NCBI RefSeq assembly: GCF_002343915.1
Contig: NZ_NETK01000001.1
Coordinates: 1,922,001 to 1,986,000, forward strand
Direction: 5' to 3'
DNA from: Nannocystis exedens
GTDB taxonomy: Bacteria > Myxococcota_A > Polyangia > Nannocystales > Nannocystaceae
DNA: 64,000 nucleotides
In this document: positions 7,035 through 15,238 of the stretch, one piece after another
Numbering within the stretch: position 1 is the stretch's first letter
Layout: each line of letters begins with the position of its first letter
Notes under the pieces: generated by a model
Database searches by the model: none
Told to the model about the DNA's origin: nothing
Seen by the model: only the letters and a program-made list of their open reading frames with translations
Position numbers and translations under genes: made by a program

Positions 7035-8150
7035 CTACTTCTTGCCCTTCCCGCCGCCGCCCTTCGGGCCCCCGCCGCCCTTCGAGCCCCCGCCGCCCTT
7101 CGGGCCCCCGCCGCCCTTCGGGCCCCCGCCGTGCATCGACTGCTTCGGCGCGGGCGACCCGCCGTGCGACTTGCCGCCGTGGTGCTTCGCGCCGCCCGAC
7201 CCGCCGAGCCCGGCCTTCCCGCCGCCGTGGCCCTTCCCGGACCCGCCGCCGCCGAACCCGCCCTGCGCGGAACCGCCGAAGCCGCCCTTCCCGGACCCGC
7301 CGCCGTGGCCCTTCCCGGGCCCGCCGAGGCCGCCCTTTCCGTGCCCGCCGCCGTGCCCCTTCGCGTGCCCGCCGAACGCGCCGTGGCCCTCGAAGCCGGC
7401 GTGCCCCTTCGCGTGCCCGGGCGGCAGCCCGCCGGTGGCCTTCCAGTGGCCGTGCTTGAGGTGCCCCGGCGGGATCCACCGCCCCGTCTCCGCCTCGACG
7501 TAGATGCTGTGGTACATCGGCCGGTCGACCACGAACGCCCACGCCAGCAGCGGCTGGGCCACCACCACCGCGCTCGCCTCGAAGCGCGCCGGCGCGACGA
7601 ATGTCAACAGGTCGGCGTGGACCGCCGCCCCGGCCGAGAAGCGGACCCCGGCCGAGAAGCTGGCCGAGAACGACACCTCGCTGGTGGCCCGGCTCGCCAC
7701 TACCGTCGCGGTCGCCAGGTCGACCGCGTGGACCACCGTCGCCCGCGACGACGGGATCACCTTCATCTGAAAGTCGACCCGCGCGTCGCTGCGGACCTCG
7801 ACCACCTCGACGTGATCGATCTGCCCGTCGGCGTCGATGTCGATGCGGTTGATGTTCGCCTCCGGGTCGTTGACCGCCAGCTCGAGCTCCTCCGCGGTCT
7901 CGATCGTCCCGCCCTGGACCAGCGCGGTGACCTCGGCCAGGCGGAAGCTGTCGGCCTGCAGCTCGATCGACGCGCTCGCCGGCGCGGTCGCGACGATCGC
8001 GACGTCGGCCTCGGCCTCGGCCGCGACCGCCGCCGCCGCGACCTCGGCCTCGGCCTCGGCCTCGGCGTTGGACTGGGCCTGGGCGACGATGGCGGCGTCA
8101 CAAGCGGTGAACAGGAGGAGCGCGGAGGTGGCCAGGATCGTTCGTCCCAT
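7035..8150 (-). CDS. Lipoprotein with Gly/His/Lys-rich low-complexity C-terminus
   Basis: The 371-residue protein starts at 8150 with a signal peptide and lipobox (LLLFTAC, Cys about residue 17). An Ala/Glu repeat follows (SNAEAEAEAEVAAAAVAAEA), then a folded region of about 190 residues with DPEANINRIDIDADGQIDHVEV (EF-hand-like acidic loop) and beta-rich segments. From about residue 245 to the end it is almost only Gly, His, Lys and Ser (HGHAKGHGGGHGKGG), ending in four repeats of PKGGGG-like units. Such tails often bind metal or nucleic acid, which is only an inference. It is the last of five minus-strand lipoprotein genes and has the ECF-like promoter motif at 8184-8157. Confidence 0.85.
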   Translation of the reverse strand: MGRTILATSALLLFTACDAAIVAQAQSNAEAEAEAEVAAAAVAAEAEADVAIVATAPASASIELQADSFRLAEVTALVQGGTIETAEELELAVNDPEANINRIDIDADGQIDHVEVVEVRSDARVDFQMKVIPSSRATVVHAVDLATATVVASRATSEVSFSASFSAGVRFSAGAAVHADLLTFVAPARFEASAVVVAQPLLAWAFVVDRPMYHSIYVEAETGRWIPPGHLKHGHWKATGGLPPGHAKGHAGFEGHGAFGGHAKGHGGGHGKGGLGGPGKGHGGGSGKGGFGGSAQGGFGGGGSGKGHGGGKAGLGGSGGAKHHGGKSHGGSPAPKQSMHGGGPKGGGGPKGGGGSKGGGGPKGGGGKGKK

Positions 8151-8156
8151 GCCCCC

Positions 8157-8184
8157 TAGACCGGCGCCACCCCCGCGCTTCCAA
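8157..8184 (-). promoter_or_regulatory. ECF-like promoter, copy 1 (Gly/His-rich lipoprotein gene)
   Basis: On the minus strand TTGGAAGC starts at 8184 and GTCTA starts at 8161, 23 nt apart. The ATG follows at 8150. The same pair of elements with the same spacing precedes three more lipoprotein genes here. The placement predicts transcription starting at or within a few bases of the ATG. Confidence 0.6.
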
Positions 8185-8190
8185 CCGGGG

Positions 8191-9153
8191 TCAGCCCGGC
8201 TCCAGCACGTGGCAGCAGCCGGTCTTGCAGTAGAAGCCCTCGGGGCAGTCGCTCTGGCCCATGTCGTCGATCTCGCACGGTTGGGCGTCGCCCTCGCAGG
8301 TGGGGTCGTCGCAACCCGGGGGTGGCTCGGTCTCGCCGAAGCAGACCTCGCACTGCTCCGGCTGGCACTCGTCGTCGCAGTCGAGGTTCTTCGTGCATTG
8401 CTGACACGAATCGATCTGCGCCAGCGAGCAGTCCTGGTCGCCGAGGAAGATGTCGTAGGTCATCCCCTCGACGACCACCGTGCAGCAGCCGAAGCAGTCG
8501 CAGCCGTTCGGCACCTGGCACTCGTCGAGGCACTGCTGCGGCTGCTCCATCGGGCAGTTGTTGAAGTCCTCGTCGTAGGGGCACTTGTCGCCGCCCGGGC
8601 TCAGCGGGTCGCACTTCAGGTTCCACGCGCAGTCGCCGGCCCCGCCGCCCGAGTTGCCGTCGAAGAAGCAGTCCTGCTTGCACGGGTCCATGTTGTCGCC
8701 GGGCAGGCCGGTGGCGAACGTGTCCTCGCGGTCGTCGCACGGCGACACGCACTCCGGGTCGGCCTGGTCGACCAGGCCGTCGCCGTCGTTGTCCATGCAA
8801 TCGCCGCAGGCGTAGATCCCCCCGTCGCACTGCAGCGGGACGCAGGACCCTCCGCCGGTGGTGGTGGTCGTCGTCTCGGTCGCCGTCACCGGCTCGGTCG
8901 TCGAGTCCGAGGTCGTCGTGCTCGTCGTCGTGCTCGTGCTCGTGCTCGTCGTCGGCTCGGTCGTGGTCGGCTCGGCCGTCGTGCTGGTCGTATTGTCGGT
9001 CCCGGTGGTCGGCCCCGCGGTCGTCATCGCCGACATCGTCGTGCTGTCCGACGCGGTGCCGGTCTCGCTGGCGACCTGAGTCTCCGTCTCGCCCTTGCTC
9101 GGCCCGTTGCAGGCCAGCAGCGCACATACTCCGAGGACATGAATATTTCGCAT
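8191..9153 (-). CDS. Cys-rich lipoprotein with Thr-rich linker (paralogue 1)
   Basis: The 320-residue protein is read from the ATG at 9153 (MRNIHVLGVCALLAC), which places the lipobox ALLAC at about residue 15; a longer frame to 9216 would put 21 residues before the signal. After the Cys comes an approximately 85-residue Thr/Ser/Glu linker, then a Cys-rich domain with CGDCMDNDGDGLVDQADPEC, GCDCFGCC, CPEGFYCKTGCC and about 30 Cys in total. It has the same length and layout as the protein at 10840-11802, so the two are paralogues. DNDGDG suggests calcium-binding loops. Unlike its four neighbours it lacks the TTGGAA/GTC promoter. The role is unknown; extracellular surface display is likely. Confidence 0.85.
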   Translation of the reverse strand: MRNIHVLGVCALLACNGPSKGETETQVASETGTASDSTTMSAMTTAGPTTGTDNTTSTTAEPTTTEPTTSTSTSTTTSTTTSDSTTEPVTATETTTTTTGGGSCVPLQCDGGIYACGDCMDNDGDGLVDQADPECVSPCDDREDTFATGLPGDNMDPCKQDCFFDGNSGGGAGDCAWNLKCDPLSPGGDKCPYDEDFNNCPMEQPQQCLDECQVPNGCDCFGCCTVVVEGMTYDIFLGDQDCSLAQIDSCQQCTKNLDCDDECQPEQCEVCFGETEPPPGCDDPTCEGDAQPCEIDDMGQSDCPEGFYCKTGCCHVLEPG

Positions 9154-9283
9154 ATGCAGATGCTCTCGCCGGTCGCGCGCAAAAGCAATCGCCGTTTTCG
9201 CGCGGGCCGGCGTCACACTGCAACACGTACCACCGCGACGGCAGAGCCCGCTGGACGCGCGCGGGCCCGCCGAGCGCCTGTGA

Positions 9284-10759
9284 TCATTCGACCACGAACA
9301 CCCCGCGCAGATCCTCGGTGGCCGACAGCGGCACCCCCCCGCCGTCGAGCGAGATCGCCCGGAATTGATAGTAGAGCCCCTTCGTCAGCGCCGGCCCCTC
9401 GTACGGCACCTGCACCGTCTTGCTGCCCGAGACCCCGGGCACCATCGTGTTCTCCCACAGCAGCTCGCCGAACACGTCGAACACGCGCACGATGTAGCTC
9501 TTCTCGCTCGAGTCGTCGTCGAACTCGAAGGTCGGCGTCGCGGAGGTCGCCGTCGGCTCCTCGGCCCCTGGCGCGACGACCGCGAGCGCCTCGGTGACCT
9601 TGAACCCCGCGTCGACCGTCACCGCCTCGCCGGCCGCCACGGTCACCTCTTGCAATTCGGTGCCGCCGATCGACGTGTCCGGATCGCGCACCAGCCGGTC
9701 GTTCTCGAACGCGGCCAGCACCTTGTAGGTGCCCGCCGGGACGCCGGGGATCCGGAACGTCCCCGTGACGTCGGGCTCGATCCCCGGGTCGGGCGACCGC
9801 AGCCCGAACGGCACCGGCCCCCGCTCGAGCGTCTTATTGAACACGCTGACCGGCACCAGCACCACGCTCGTCACGCTGCCGCCCGGCGCGTTGACGATCT
9901 GCACCGTCCCGCTCACCGCGCCGAGGTTCTCCTCGCCCTCCGCGACCGCCGCGAGATCGACCGCCTCGAGGTCGGCGTCCGCCACCTTGGTCGTCGTCGA
10001 CGCCAGCTCGAGCCCGCGCCGGTAGCCGCGGATCGCCGCGTCGCCGGCCTGCACGTTGAAGATCGTGTACGCGCCGGTCCGATCGGCCACCCCGTACTGG
10101 GCCTCCGCGTCGCCGCTCACGCCCTCCGCGACCACCAGCGTCCCGCCCGGCTGGGCCCCGCCGACCGTGCCCGTCACCGTCACCCCGCCGCGCAGCGCCT
10201 CCGGCAGCATCACCAAGCCGACCGTCGTCAGCGGCCCCTCGATCACGCTGGCCTCGAGCTCCTCGTCGTACGCCGCCTCGGCCGCGTTGATCGGCAGCGC
10301 CACGCGGATCCCCGACGGGAACGGCAGGTAGTCGCGGGCGAACGCCTGCAGCGTGTAACTGACGCTGCTCGCCAGCTCGCCGTCGGGCTGACGCGGCGCG
10401 CTGACCTGCAACTCGTAGTGGCCCATCGCGTCGGTCACCGCGACCTCGCCGAGCGGCGCGCCGGTGCGATCCTGCCCGTTGACGAGCGCCCCCTCGAGCG
10501 GCTCACCGGTCTGCAGATCGATCACCATGCCGTGGATCTGCAGCGGCTCGCCGCAGACCCACACGTCCGTCTCGCCGTCGACCGGATCGCAAGCGAGGCC
10601 CTCGGCGCAGTGCGGGCCGTCGGCCGCGGCCGGGTCGACCAGCGGATCGCAAGGACCGCCCTTCGCCGAAGGCTCGGTCACGTCGAGCTCCTTCTCCTTG
10701 CAACTCGCAAGACCGATCGTGAGCATCGACCCGTACGTCAGGACCAGGATCTTTCGCAT
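9284..10759 (-). CDS. Lipoprotein with carboxypeptidase-regulatory-like domains
   Basis: The 491-residue protein begins MRKILVLTYGSMLTIGLASC with a lipobox at LASC. A Cys-containing segment (CDPLVDPAAADGPHCAEGLAC) is followed by a carboxypeptidase-regulatory-like domain (GMVIDLQTGEPLEGALVNGQ..GHYELQVSAP) and by further beta-sandwich segments with FRIPGVPAGTYKVLAAFEN, another transthyretin-like signature. The C-terminal about 90 residues (TPTFEFDDDSSEKSYIVRVFD) look like a fibronectin-like domain. Such proteins are usually structural or adhesive; no catalytic site is apparent. It has its own ECF-like promoter at 10796-10769 and lacks a Shine-Dalgarno, fitting leaderless initiation. Confidence 0.85.
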   Translation of the reverse strand: MRKILVLTYGSMLTIGLASCKEKELDVTEPSAKGGPCDPLVDPAAADGPHCAEGLACDPVDGETDVWVCGEPLQIHGMVIDLQTGEPLEGALVNGQDRTGAPLGEVAVTDAMGHYELQVSAPRQPDGELASSVSYTLQAFARDYLPFPSGIRVALPINAAEAAYDEELEASVIEGPLTTVGLVMLPEALRGGVTVTGTVGGAQPGGTLVVAEGVSGDAEAQYGVADRTGAYTIFNVQAGDAAIRGYRRGLELASTTTKVADADLEAVDLAAVAEGEENLGAVSGTVQIVNAPGGSVTSVVLVPVSVFNKTLERGPVPFGLRSPDPGIEPDVTGTFRIPGVPAGTYKVLAAFENDRLVRDPDTSIGGTELQEVTVAAGEAVTVDAGFKVTEALAVVAPGAEEPTATSATPTFEFDDDSSEKSYIVRVFDVFGELLWENTMVPGVSGSKTVQVPYEGPALTKGLYYQFRAISLDGGGVPLSATEDLRGVFVVE

Positions 10760-10768
10760 CTTACGGAT

Positions 10769-10796
10769 TGGACCACCCCTGCCCCGCCGATTCCAA
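10769..10796 (-). promoter_or_regulatory. ECF-like promoter, copy 2 (regulatory-like-domain lipoprotein)
   Basis: Minus strand: TTGGAATC starts at 10796 and GTCCA starts at 10773, again 23 nt apart, with the ATG at 10759 (37 nt after the first T). Confidence 0.6.
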
Positions 10797-10839
10797 GGCT
10801 GATCGACCGGTCACCGCGAGTTCGCGCGCGCCGCCCGCC

Positions 10840-11802
10840 TCACCCGGGCTCGATCGGCTGGCAGCAGCCGGTCGAACAGAAGAAGCCCTCCGGGCAATTC
10901 GACACCCCGTCCTTGTCGACCATGCACGGGGTGTCGTCCGCGTCGCAGCCCGCCTCCTCGCACCCCTCCGGCAGCTCGTCCTCGCCGAAGCACAGCTCGC
11001 ACTTCTCCGGCTCGCAGACGTTGTTGCACGACTCCTGGAAGGTGCACGACCCGCACGCTTCGACGTTCGACAGCGAACAGTCCGGCGCCGAGCCGAGGAA
11101 GATGTCGATCGTCCCGTTCGGGGTCTCGACGCGGCAGCAGCCGAAACAGTCGCAGCCGTTCGGGACCAGGTCGGCGCAGACCTCGAGGCACTCCGGCGGC
11201 ACGTTCGGCTCGCACTCCTGCTTGTACGCGCAGCCGATCAGCTCGCCGGGGTTCTGCGGGTCGCACTGCAGGTCGTACTCGCACTTGTCGTTGCCGACGC
11301 CGCTGTCGAGGTCCCAGTAGCAGTCGTTCTTGCAGTCGAGGTTCTGCCCCGGCAGGTTGGTCTGCAACGAGCTCTCGCTGTCGTCGCACGGGCTCGTACA
11401 CTCCTTGTCGCCGCCGTCGATCGCCCCGTCGCCGTCGTTGTCGATCGCGTCGCCGCACTCGTAGATCTTGCCGCCGCACGCCACCGGCATCGGCATCCCG
11501 CCGCCGGTCGTGGTGGTGGTGGTGGTGGTGGTGGTGGTGGTGGTCGTCGTCGTCGTCTCGGACGGCTCCGTCGTCCCGACCGTCGGCCCCGTGGTCGTGA
11601 CCGGCTCACCGGTGGTCGTCGGCTCCGGGGTGCCCGTGGTCGTGGACGTCGTCGTCGTGTCGCCGACGGTCGTCGTCGTCCCCGTGGTCGTCTGGGTGCC
11701 CGTCCCGGTCTCGGTCTCGGTGCTCCCAGGCGACTCCGAGGTGCAGCCGACCATCAACCCACAAAATACGGACAAACTGTACGCAAAGACATTTCGTCGC
11801 AT
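10840..11802 (-). CDS. Cys-rich lipoprotein with Thr-rich linker (paralogue 2)
   Basis: The 320-residue protein is read from the ATG at 11802 (MRRNVFAYSLSVFCGLMVGC; lipobox MVGC). The linker is almost pure Thr for long runs, encoded by a GGT/ACC triplet repeat. The Cys-rich domain repeats the pattern of the 8191-9153 protein: CGDAIDNDGDGAIDGGDKEC, SPCDDSESS, PNGCDCFGCC, CNNVCEPEKCELCFGE, CPEGFFCSTGCC. The two proteins have identical length and similar order of motifs, so one arose by duplication. A possible earlier start at 11838 adds 12 residues but overlaps the promoter motif. The ECF-like promoter lies at 11838-11811. Confidence 0.85.
   Translation of the reverse strand: MRRNVFAYSLSVFCGLMVGCTSESPGSTETETGTGTQTTTGTTTTVGDTTTTSTTTGTPEPTTTGEPVTTTGPTVGTTEPSETTTTTTTTTTTTTTTTTGGGMPMPVACGGKIYECGDAIDNDGDGAIDGGDKECTSPCDDSESSLQTNLPGQNLDCKNDCYWDLDSGVGNDKCEYDLQCDPQNPGELIGCAYKQECEPNVPPECLEVCADLVPNGCDCFGCCRVETPNGTIDIFLGSAPDCSLSNVEACGSCTFQESCNNVCEPEKCELCFGEDELPEGCEEAGCDADDTPCMVDKDGVSNCPEGFFCSTGCCQPIEPG
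11510..11544. repeat. GGT/ACC triplet microsatellite in Thr-linker codons
   Basis: About 11 uninterrupted TGG triplets on the plus strand encode a poly-Thr run in the minus-strand lipoprotein. Length change by slippage would be in frame and would alter linker length without breaking the gene. Confidence 0.85.
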
Positions 11803-11810
11803 CGGCGAAT

Positions 11811-11838
11811 TCGACAGGCTCCAGAGCGCCGCTTCCAA
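11811..11838 (-). promoter_or_regulatory. ECF-like promoter, copy 3 (Cys-rich lipoprotein, paralogue 2)
   Basis: Minus strand: TTGGAAGC starts at 11838, GTCGA starts at 11815 (23 nt apart), and the ATG is at 11802. No Shine-Dalgarno precedes the ATG. Confidence 0.6.
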
Positions 11839-11845
11839 CCCTTTC

Positions 11846-12445
11846 TCACAACGAGATGTCGATCGCGAAGACTCCGTAGTCGGAGGTCGCCGTACCGGTC
11901 ACATGAATCGTCCCGACCTTCCGGCGGATCGTCCCGTCGGGCGCCTCTTCCGTCTGGCCCATGACGTCGAGGTCGAGCGCGACCGTGCCCGCGAGCTCGC
12001 CCGTCATCGCGAACTCGCCGCTGAAGCTGCCCGTGAAGGTCCCGTTCGGCAGGTCGCGCAGGCTGAGGTCGAGCAGCGCGGGCCCGCCGTCGTAGGCGAC
12101 GTCGAACATGTCCTCGACCGGCCCATCCGAGTAGTCGGTGAGGGTGACCTGCAGGTCCATCTCCTTGTTGTTCGACGCGCCCTGGTCGACCTTGCCGCCG
12201 ACCACCACCGTGCCGGACAGGTCGCCGGCCGCCATCTGCTCGGGGATGTTGGCGTTCGAGGCGGCGTTGAAGCCGTCGAAGCCGAGCTTGATGGCGCGGT
12301 CGACCGCGCGGTCGAGCCCGAGGTAGGCCCGCCGCGCCGACTCCGGGTCGGCCACGCCGTCGTCCGGCCGACAACTTGCGATCACGAGGGACAACGTGGC
12401 GCACGTGGCCGCGCGCGCGAAAATCGGCCTGGTGAGCGAGGGCAT
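11846..12445 (-). CDS. Lipoprotein of unknown function, beta-rich
   Basis: The 199-residue protein is read from the ATG at 12445. It has a signal peptide with lipobox VIASC (about residue 25). The mature part has a short acidic and helical segment (DPESARRAYLGLDRAVDRAIKLGFDGFNAASNANIPEQMAAGDLSG in outline), followed by alternating beta strands (TVVVGGKVDQG, MDLQVTLTDYSDG, GTFTGSFSGEFAMTGELAGTVALDLDV), suggestive of a small beta-barrel or beta-sandwich. No Cys besides the lipid Cys is evident. It follows the Cu-ATPase by 66 bp but has its own ECF-like promoter at 12484-12457, so separate transcription is likely. Confidence 0.8.
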   Translation of the reverse strand: MPSLTRPIFARAATCATLSLVIASCRPDDGVADPESARRAYLGLDRAVDRAIKLGFDGFNAASNANIPEQMAAGDLSGTVVVGGKVDQGASNNKEMDLQVTLTDYSDGPVEDMFDVAYDGGPALLDLSLRDLPNGTFTGSFSGEFAMTGELAGTVALDLDVMGQTEEAPDGTIRRKVGTIHVTGTATSDYGVFAIDISL

Positions 12446-12456
12446 GTCTGCGGGCT

Positions 12457-12484
12457 GTGACAGGCTCGCCCGCCCGGATTCCAA
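12457..12484 (-). promoter_or_regulatory. ECF-like promoter, copy 4 (beta-rich lipoprotein)
   Basis: Minus strand: TTGGAATC starts at 12484, GTCAC starts at 12461 (23 nt apart), and the ATG is at 12445. Confidence 0.6.
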
Positions 12485-12511
12485 GCGGATCCACCCGCGC
12501 CGCCGCCGCCG

Positions 12512-14980
12512 TCACAGGGGTTTGTGCCGCATGCGCAGGGCGTTGCCGACGACCGACACCGAGCTGAGGCTCATCGCGGCGCTGGCGAGCATCGGACTCA
12601 GGAGCAGGCCGAAGACCGGGTACAGCACGCCCGCGGCGATCGGCACGCCGACCAGGTTGTAGAAGAACGCGAACGCCAGGTTCTGGCGGATGTTCGCGAG
12701 CGTCTGCACGCCGAGGGTCCGCGCCCGGGCGACCCCGCGGAGGTCGCCGTGCAACAGGGTGATGCCGGCGCTGGCGATCGCCACGTCGGTGCCGCTGCCC
12801 ATGGCGATCCCGACGTCCGCCCGGGCCAGCGCCGGCGCGTCGTTGACCCCGTCGCCGGCCATCGCCACCCGCCGGCCCTCGCGCTGCAGGCGGGCCACGA
12901 ACGCCGCCTTGTCGGCCGGCGAGCAATCGGCCGCGACCTCGTCGATCCCGAGCCCGCGCGCCACCGCCTCGGCCGTCGCGCGATGATCGCCCGTCAGCAT
13001 CACCAGGCGCAGCCCCTGCCCGCGCAGGCGCCCCAGCGTCTCGTCCGCGCCGGGACGCACCGGGTCGGCGACGCCGAGCAGGCCCGCGAGCGCGCCGTCG
13101 ACGACCACGAACATCACCGTCGCGCCGCGCTCGCGGTGGGCGCCGGCGCGGCTCGTCACGCTCGCTGCGTCGAGCCCCAGCGCGCGCACCAGCTCGGCGT
13201 TGCCGAGGGCGACGCTGCGACCCTCGACCACCCCGACCACGCCGCGCCCCGCCTCCGCGCGGAACTCTCGCACCGCCGCCAGCGGCAAGCCGCGCTCGCG
13301 CGCCGCCGCCACGACCGCCGCCGCCAGCGGGTGCTCGCTGCCCTGCTCCGCGCTGGCCGCCAGGCGCAGCAGCTCGTCGGCCCCCAGCGCCCCGAGCGGC
13401 TCGACGACCCGCAATTGCGGCCTCCCCTCGGTGAGCGTGCCCGTCTTGTCGAACACCAGCGTGTCGACCCGCGCCAGCGTCTCGAGCGCCGCCGCGTCGC
13501 GCACCAGCACGCCCGCCGCGGCCCCGCGCCCGGTCGCCACCATCACCGACATCGGCGTCGCCAACCCGAGCGCGCACGGACAGGCGATGATCAGCACCGC
13601 CACCGCGTTCATCAGCGCCATCGGCAATCGCGGCTCCGGCCCCACCCACCACCAGCTCACGAAGGTGAGCGCCGCGATCAGCATCACCGCCGGCACGAAC
13701 ACCGCCGACACGCGATCGGCCAGCCGCTGGCTCGGCGCCCGGCTGCGCTGCGCCTCTCCGACCATGCGCACGATCTGGGCCAGCACCGTCGCGCTGCCGA
13801 CCTTCTCCGCCCGCATCACGAGCGTGCCCTGGCCGTTGAGCGTGCCGCCGACCACGGGGTCGCCCGCGTGCTTCGCCGCCGGCAACGGCTCGCCCGTCAG
13901 CATCGACTCGTCGACCGCGCTCTTGCCGTCGACCACCGCCCCGTCGACGGGAATGCGCTCACCTGGCCGAATGCGCAGGTGGTCGCCGACCGCGACCTCC
14001 GCGATCGGCACGTCGACCTCGCGCCCGTCCGGCTCGACGCGGCGGGCGTACCGCGGCGCCAGCCCGAGCAGCGCGCGCACGGCTTCGCCGGTGCGCTGGC
14101 GGGCCCGCAGCTCCCAGATCTGCCCCAGCAGCACGAGGCTGACGATCACGCTCGCGGCCTCGTAGTAGACCGCCGGCGCCCCCCCGTGCCCGGCCGTGTG
14201 CGGCCCCGGCACCGGCGCGATCGTCATCACCACGCTGTACACGAAGGCCGCCGCCACCCCGAGCATGATCAGCGTGAACATGTTGAGGTGACGCGAGCGC
14301 AGCGACGCCGCCCCGCGGGCCAGCAGCGGCCAGCCGGCCCACAGCACCACCGGCGCCGCCAGCACCAGCTCGATCCACGCCAGCGCCGGCCCGAGCGCGC
14401 GCTGCACCGGCTGGCCGGGGATGATGTCCGACATCGCCAGCACCAGCACCGCCAGGCTGGCCGGCAGCGTCCAGGCGAACCGCCGCTCGAAGTCGACGAG
14501 CTCGGGGTTTTCCCCCTCTTCGAGGCTCGGCACTTTCGGCTCGAGCGCCATGCCGCAGATCGGGCACGTCCCCGGCCCGACCTGCACGACCTCGGGGTGC
14601 ATCGGGCAGGTGTATTCGCCGCCGGGGACCTCGGCGGGCGCCGGCCGCGGCGCGAGGAACGATTCGGGCGCCGCCGCGAATTTCTCCCGACAGCGAGGAT
14701 TGCAGAAATAGTAAGTCCGTCCCGCGTGGGCGTGGTGGCCGCCTCTGGCCGCCGCCGGGTCGACCGTCATGCCGCACACGGGGTCGATCGCGGGCGCCGC
14801 GGGCCGCGGCGCGAGGAACGATTCGGGCGCCGCCGCGAATTTCTCCCGACAGCGAGGATTGCAGAAATAGTAGGTCCGTCCCGCGTGGGCGTGGTGGCCG
14901 CCCCTGGCCGTCGCCGGGTCGACCGTCATGCCGCACACGGGGTCGACCGTCGGGGCCGGGTGGTGGTGATGCGTGGTCAT
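12512..14980 (-). CDS. Copper-type P1B ATPase with two YHS domains
   Basis: The 822-residue ATPase is read from ATG 14980 (MTTHHHH). Residues about 12-53 and 65-106 are two nearly identical YHS metal-binding domains (DPVCGMTV ... [12 protein letters not shown]), and about 123-148 is a heavy-metal-binding domain (YTCPMHPEV ... CPICGM). The catalytic core has all P-type hallmarks: TGEPLP (actuator), [10 protein letters not shown] (membrane CPC), DKTGTLTEG (phosphorylated Asp), SEHPLA (HP motif) and [13 protein letters not shown] with these N-terminal domains fits Cu(I) export of the CopA/CopB group. It lies downstream of the VWA lipoprotein and upstream of five lipoproteins. Earlier in-frame starts exist (to 15193) but would add an Arg-rich, non-conserved leader. 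Confidence 0.95.
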   Translation of the reverse strand: MTTHHHHPAPTVDPVCGMTVDPATARGGHHAHAGRTYYFCNPRCREKFAAAPESFLAPRPAAPAIDPVCGMTVDPAAARGGHHAHAGRTYYFCNPRCREKFAAAPESFLAPRPAPAEVPGGEYTCPMHPEVVQVGPGTCPICGMALEPKVPSLEEGENPELVDFERRFAWTLPASLAVLVLAMSDIIPGQPVQRALGPALAWIELVLAAPVVLWAGWPLLARGAASLRSRHLNMFTLIMLGVAAAFVYSVVMTIAPVPGPHTAGHGGAPAVYYEAASVIVSLVLLGQIWELRARQRTGEAVRALLGLAPRYARRVEPDGREVDVPIAEVAVGDHLRIRPGERIPVDGAVVDGKSAVDESMLTGEPLPAAKHAGDPVVGGTLNGQGTLVMRAEKVGSATVLAQIVRMVGEAQRSRAPSQRLADRVSAVFVPAVMLIAALTFVSWWWVGPEPRLPMALMNAVAVLIIACPCALGLATPMSVMVATGRGAAAGVLVRDAAALETLARVDTLVFDKTGTLTEGRPQLRVVEPLGALGADELLRLAASAEQGSEHPLAAAVVAAARERGLPLAAVREFRAEAGRGVVGVVEGRSVALGNAELVRALGLDAASVTSRAGAHRERGATVMFVVVDGALAGLLGVADPVRPGADETLGRLRGQGLRLVMLTGDHRATAEAVARGLGIDEVAADCSPADKAAFVARLQREGRRVAMAGDGVNDAPALARADVGIAMGSGTDVAIASAGITLLHGDLRGVARARTLGVQTLANIRQNLAFAFFYNLVGVPIAAGVLYPVFGLLLSPMLASAAMSLSSVSVVGNALRMRHKPL
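14643..14787. repeat. Tandem duplication encoding YHS domain, copy A
   Basis: 145 bp matching 14802-14946 with only three mismatches at an offset of 159 bp (53 codons). It encodes the second YHS domain of the ATPase. The near identity indicates a recent in-frame duplication or gene conversion. Confidence 0.9.
14802..14946. repeat. Tandem duplication encoding YHS domain, copy B
   Basis: Partner of the copy at 14643-14787, encoding the first YHS domain of the ATPase. Confidence 0.9.
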
Positions 14981-15190
14981 GGTAGCGAGCGGACGCAGCC
15001 CCCTGCGGTGCATTACACCCCCCGGCCCGCGTCGCTCGCGCCGCGCGAGCGGCCGCCTCGCCGCCGCCCCGACCGCGTCGTCTGCGGCCCCGCGCCGCTT
15101 TGCGGGGCGAGCGCCGGTGCGCCGCCCGGGGGCGGACGAACCGCGCCTGCCGCGCGGCAGCAGGGCCGCGAGTGACCGAATTTGCTCGTA

Positions 15191-15208
15191 CATGTCCCGA
15201 GGGACATG
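15191..15208. repeat. CATG-14 dyad, perfect 7-bp stem
   Basis: CATGTCC-CGAG-GGACATG, a perfect dyad with 4-nt loop. It lies 30 bp beyond the stop of the VWA lipoprotein gene (minus strand) and upstream of the ATPase. It could terminate the VWA transcript. Confidence 0.7.
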
Positions 15209-15238
15209 CCGGCTTCGGCCGGGACGACTCGGCGCCCC

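Noticed and set aside
12524-15175. 883-codon open frame on the plus strand
   Set aside because: It is exactly antisense to the copper ATPase, is built of Arg/His/Pro runs and has no motif; high GC keeps antisense frames open.
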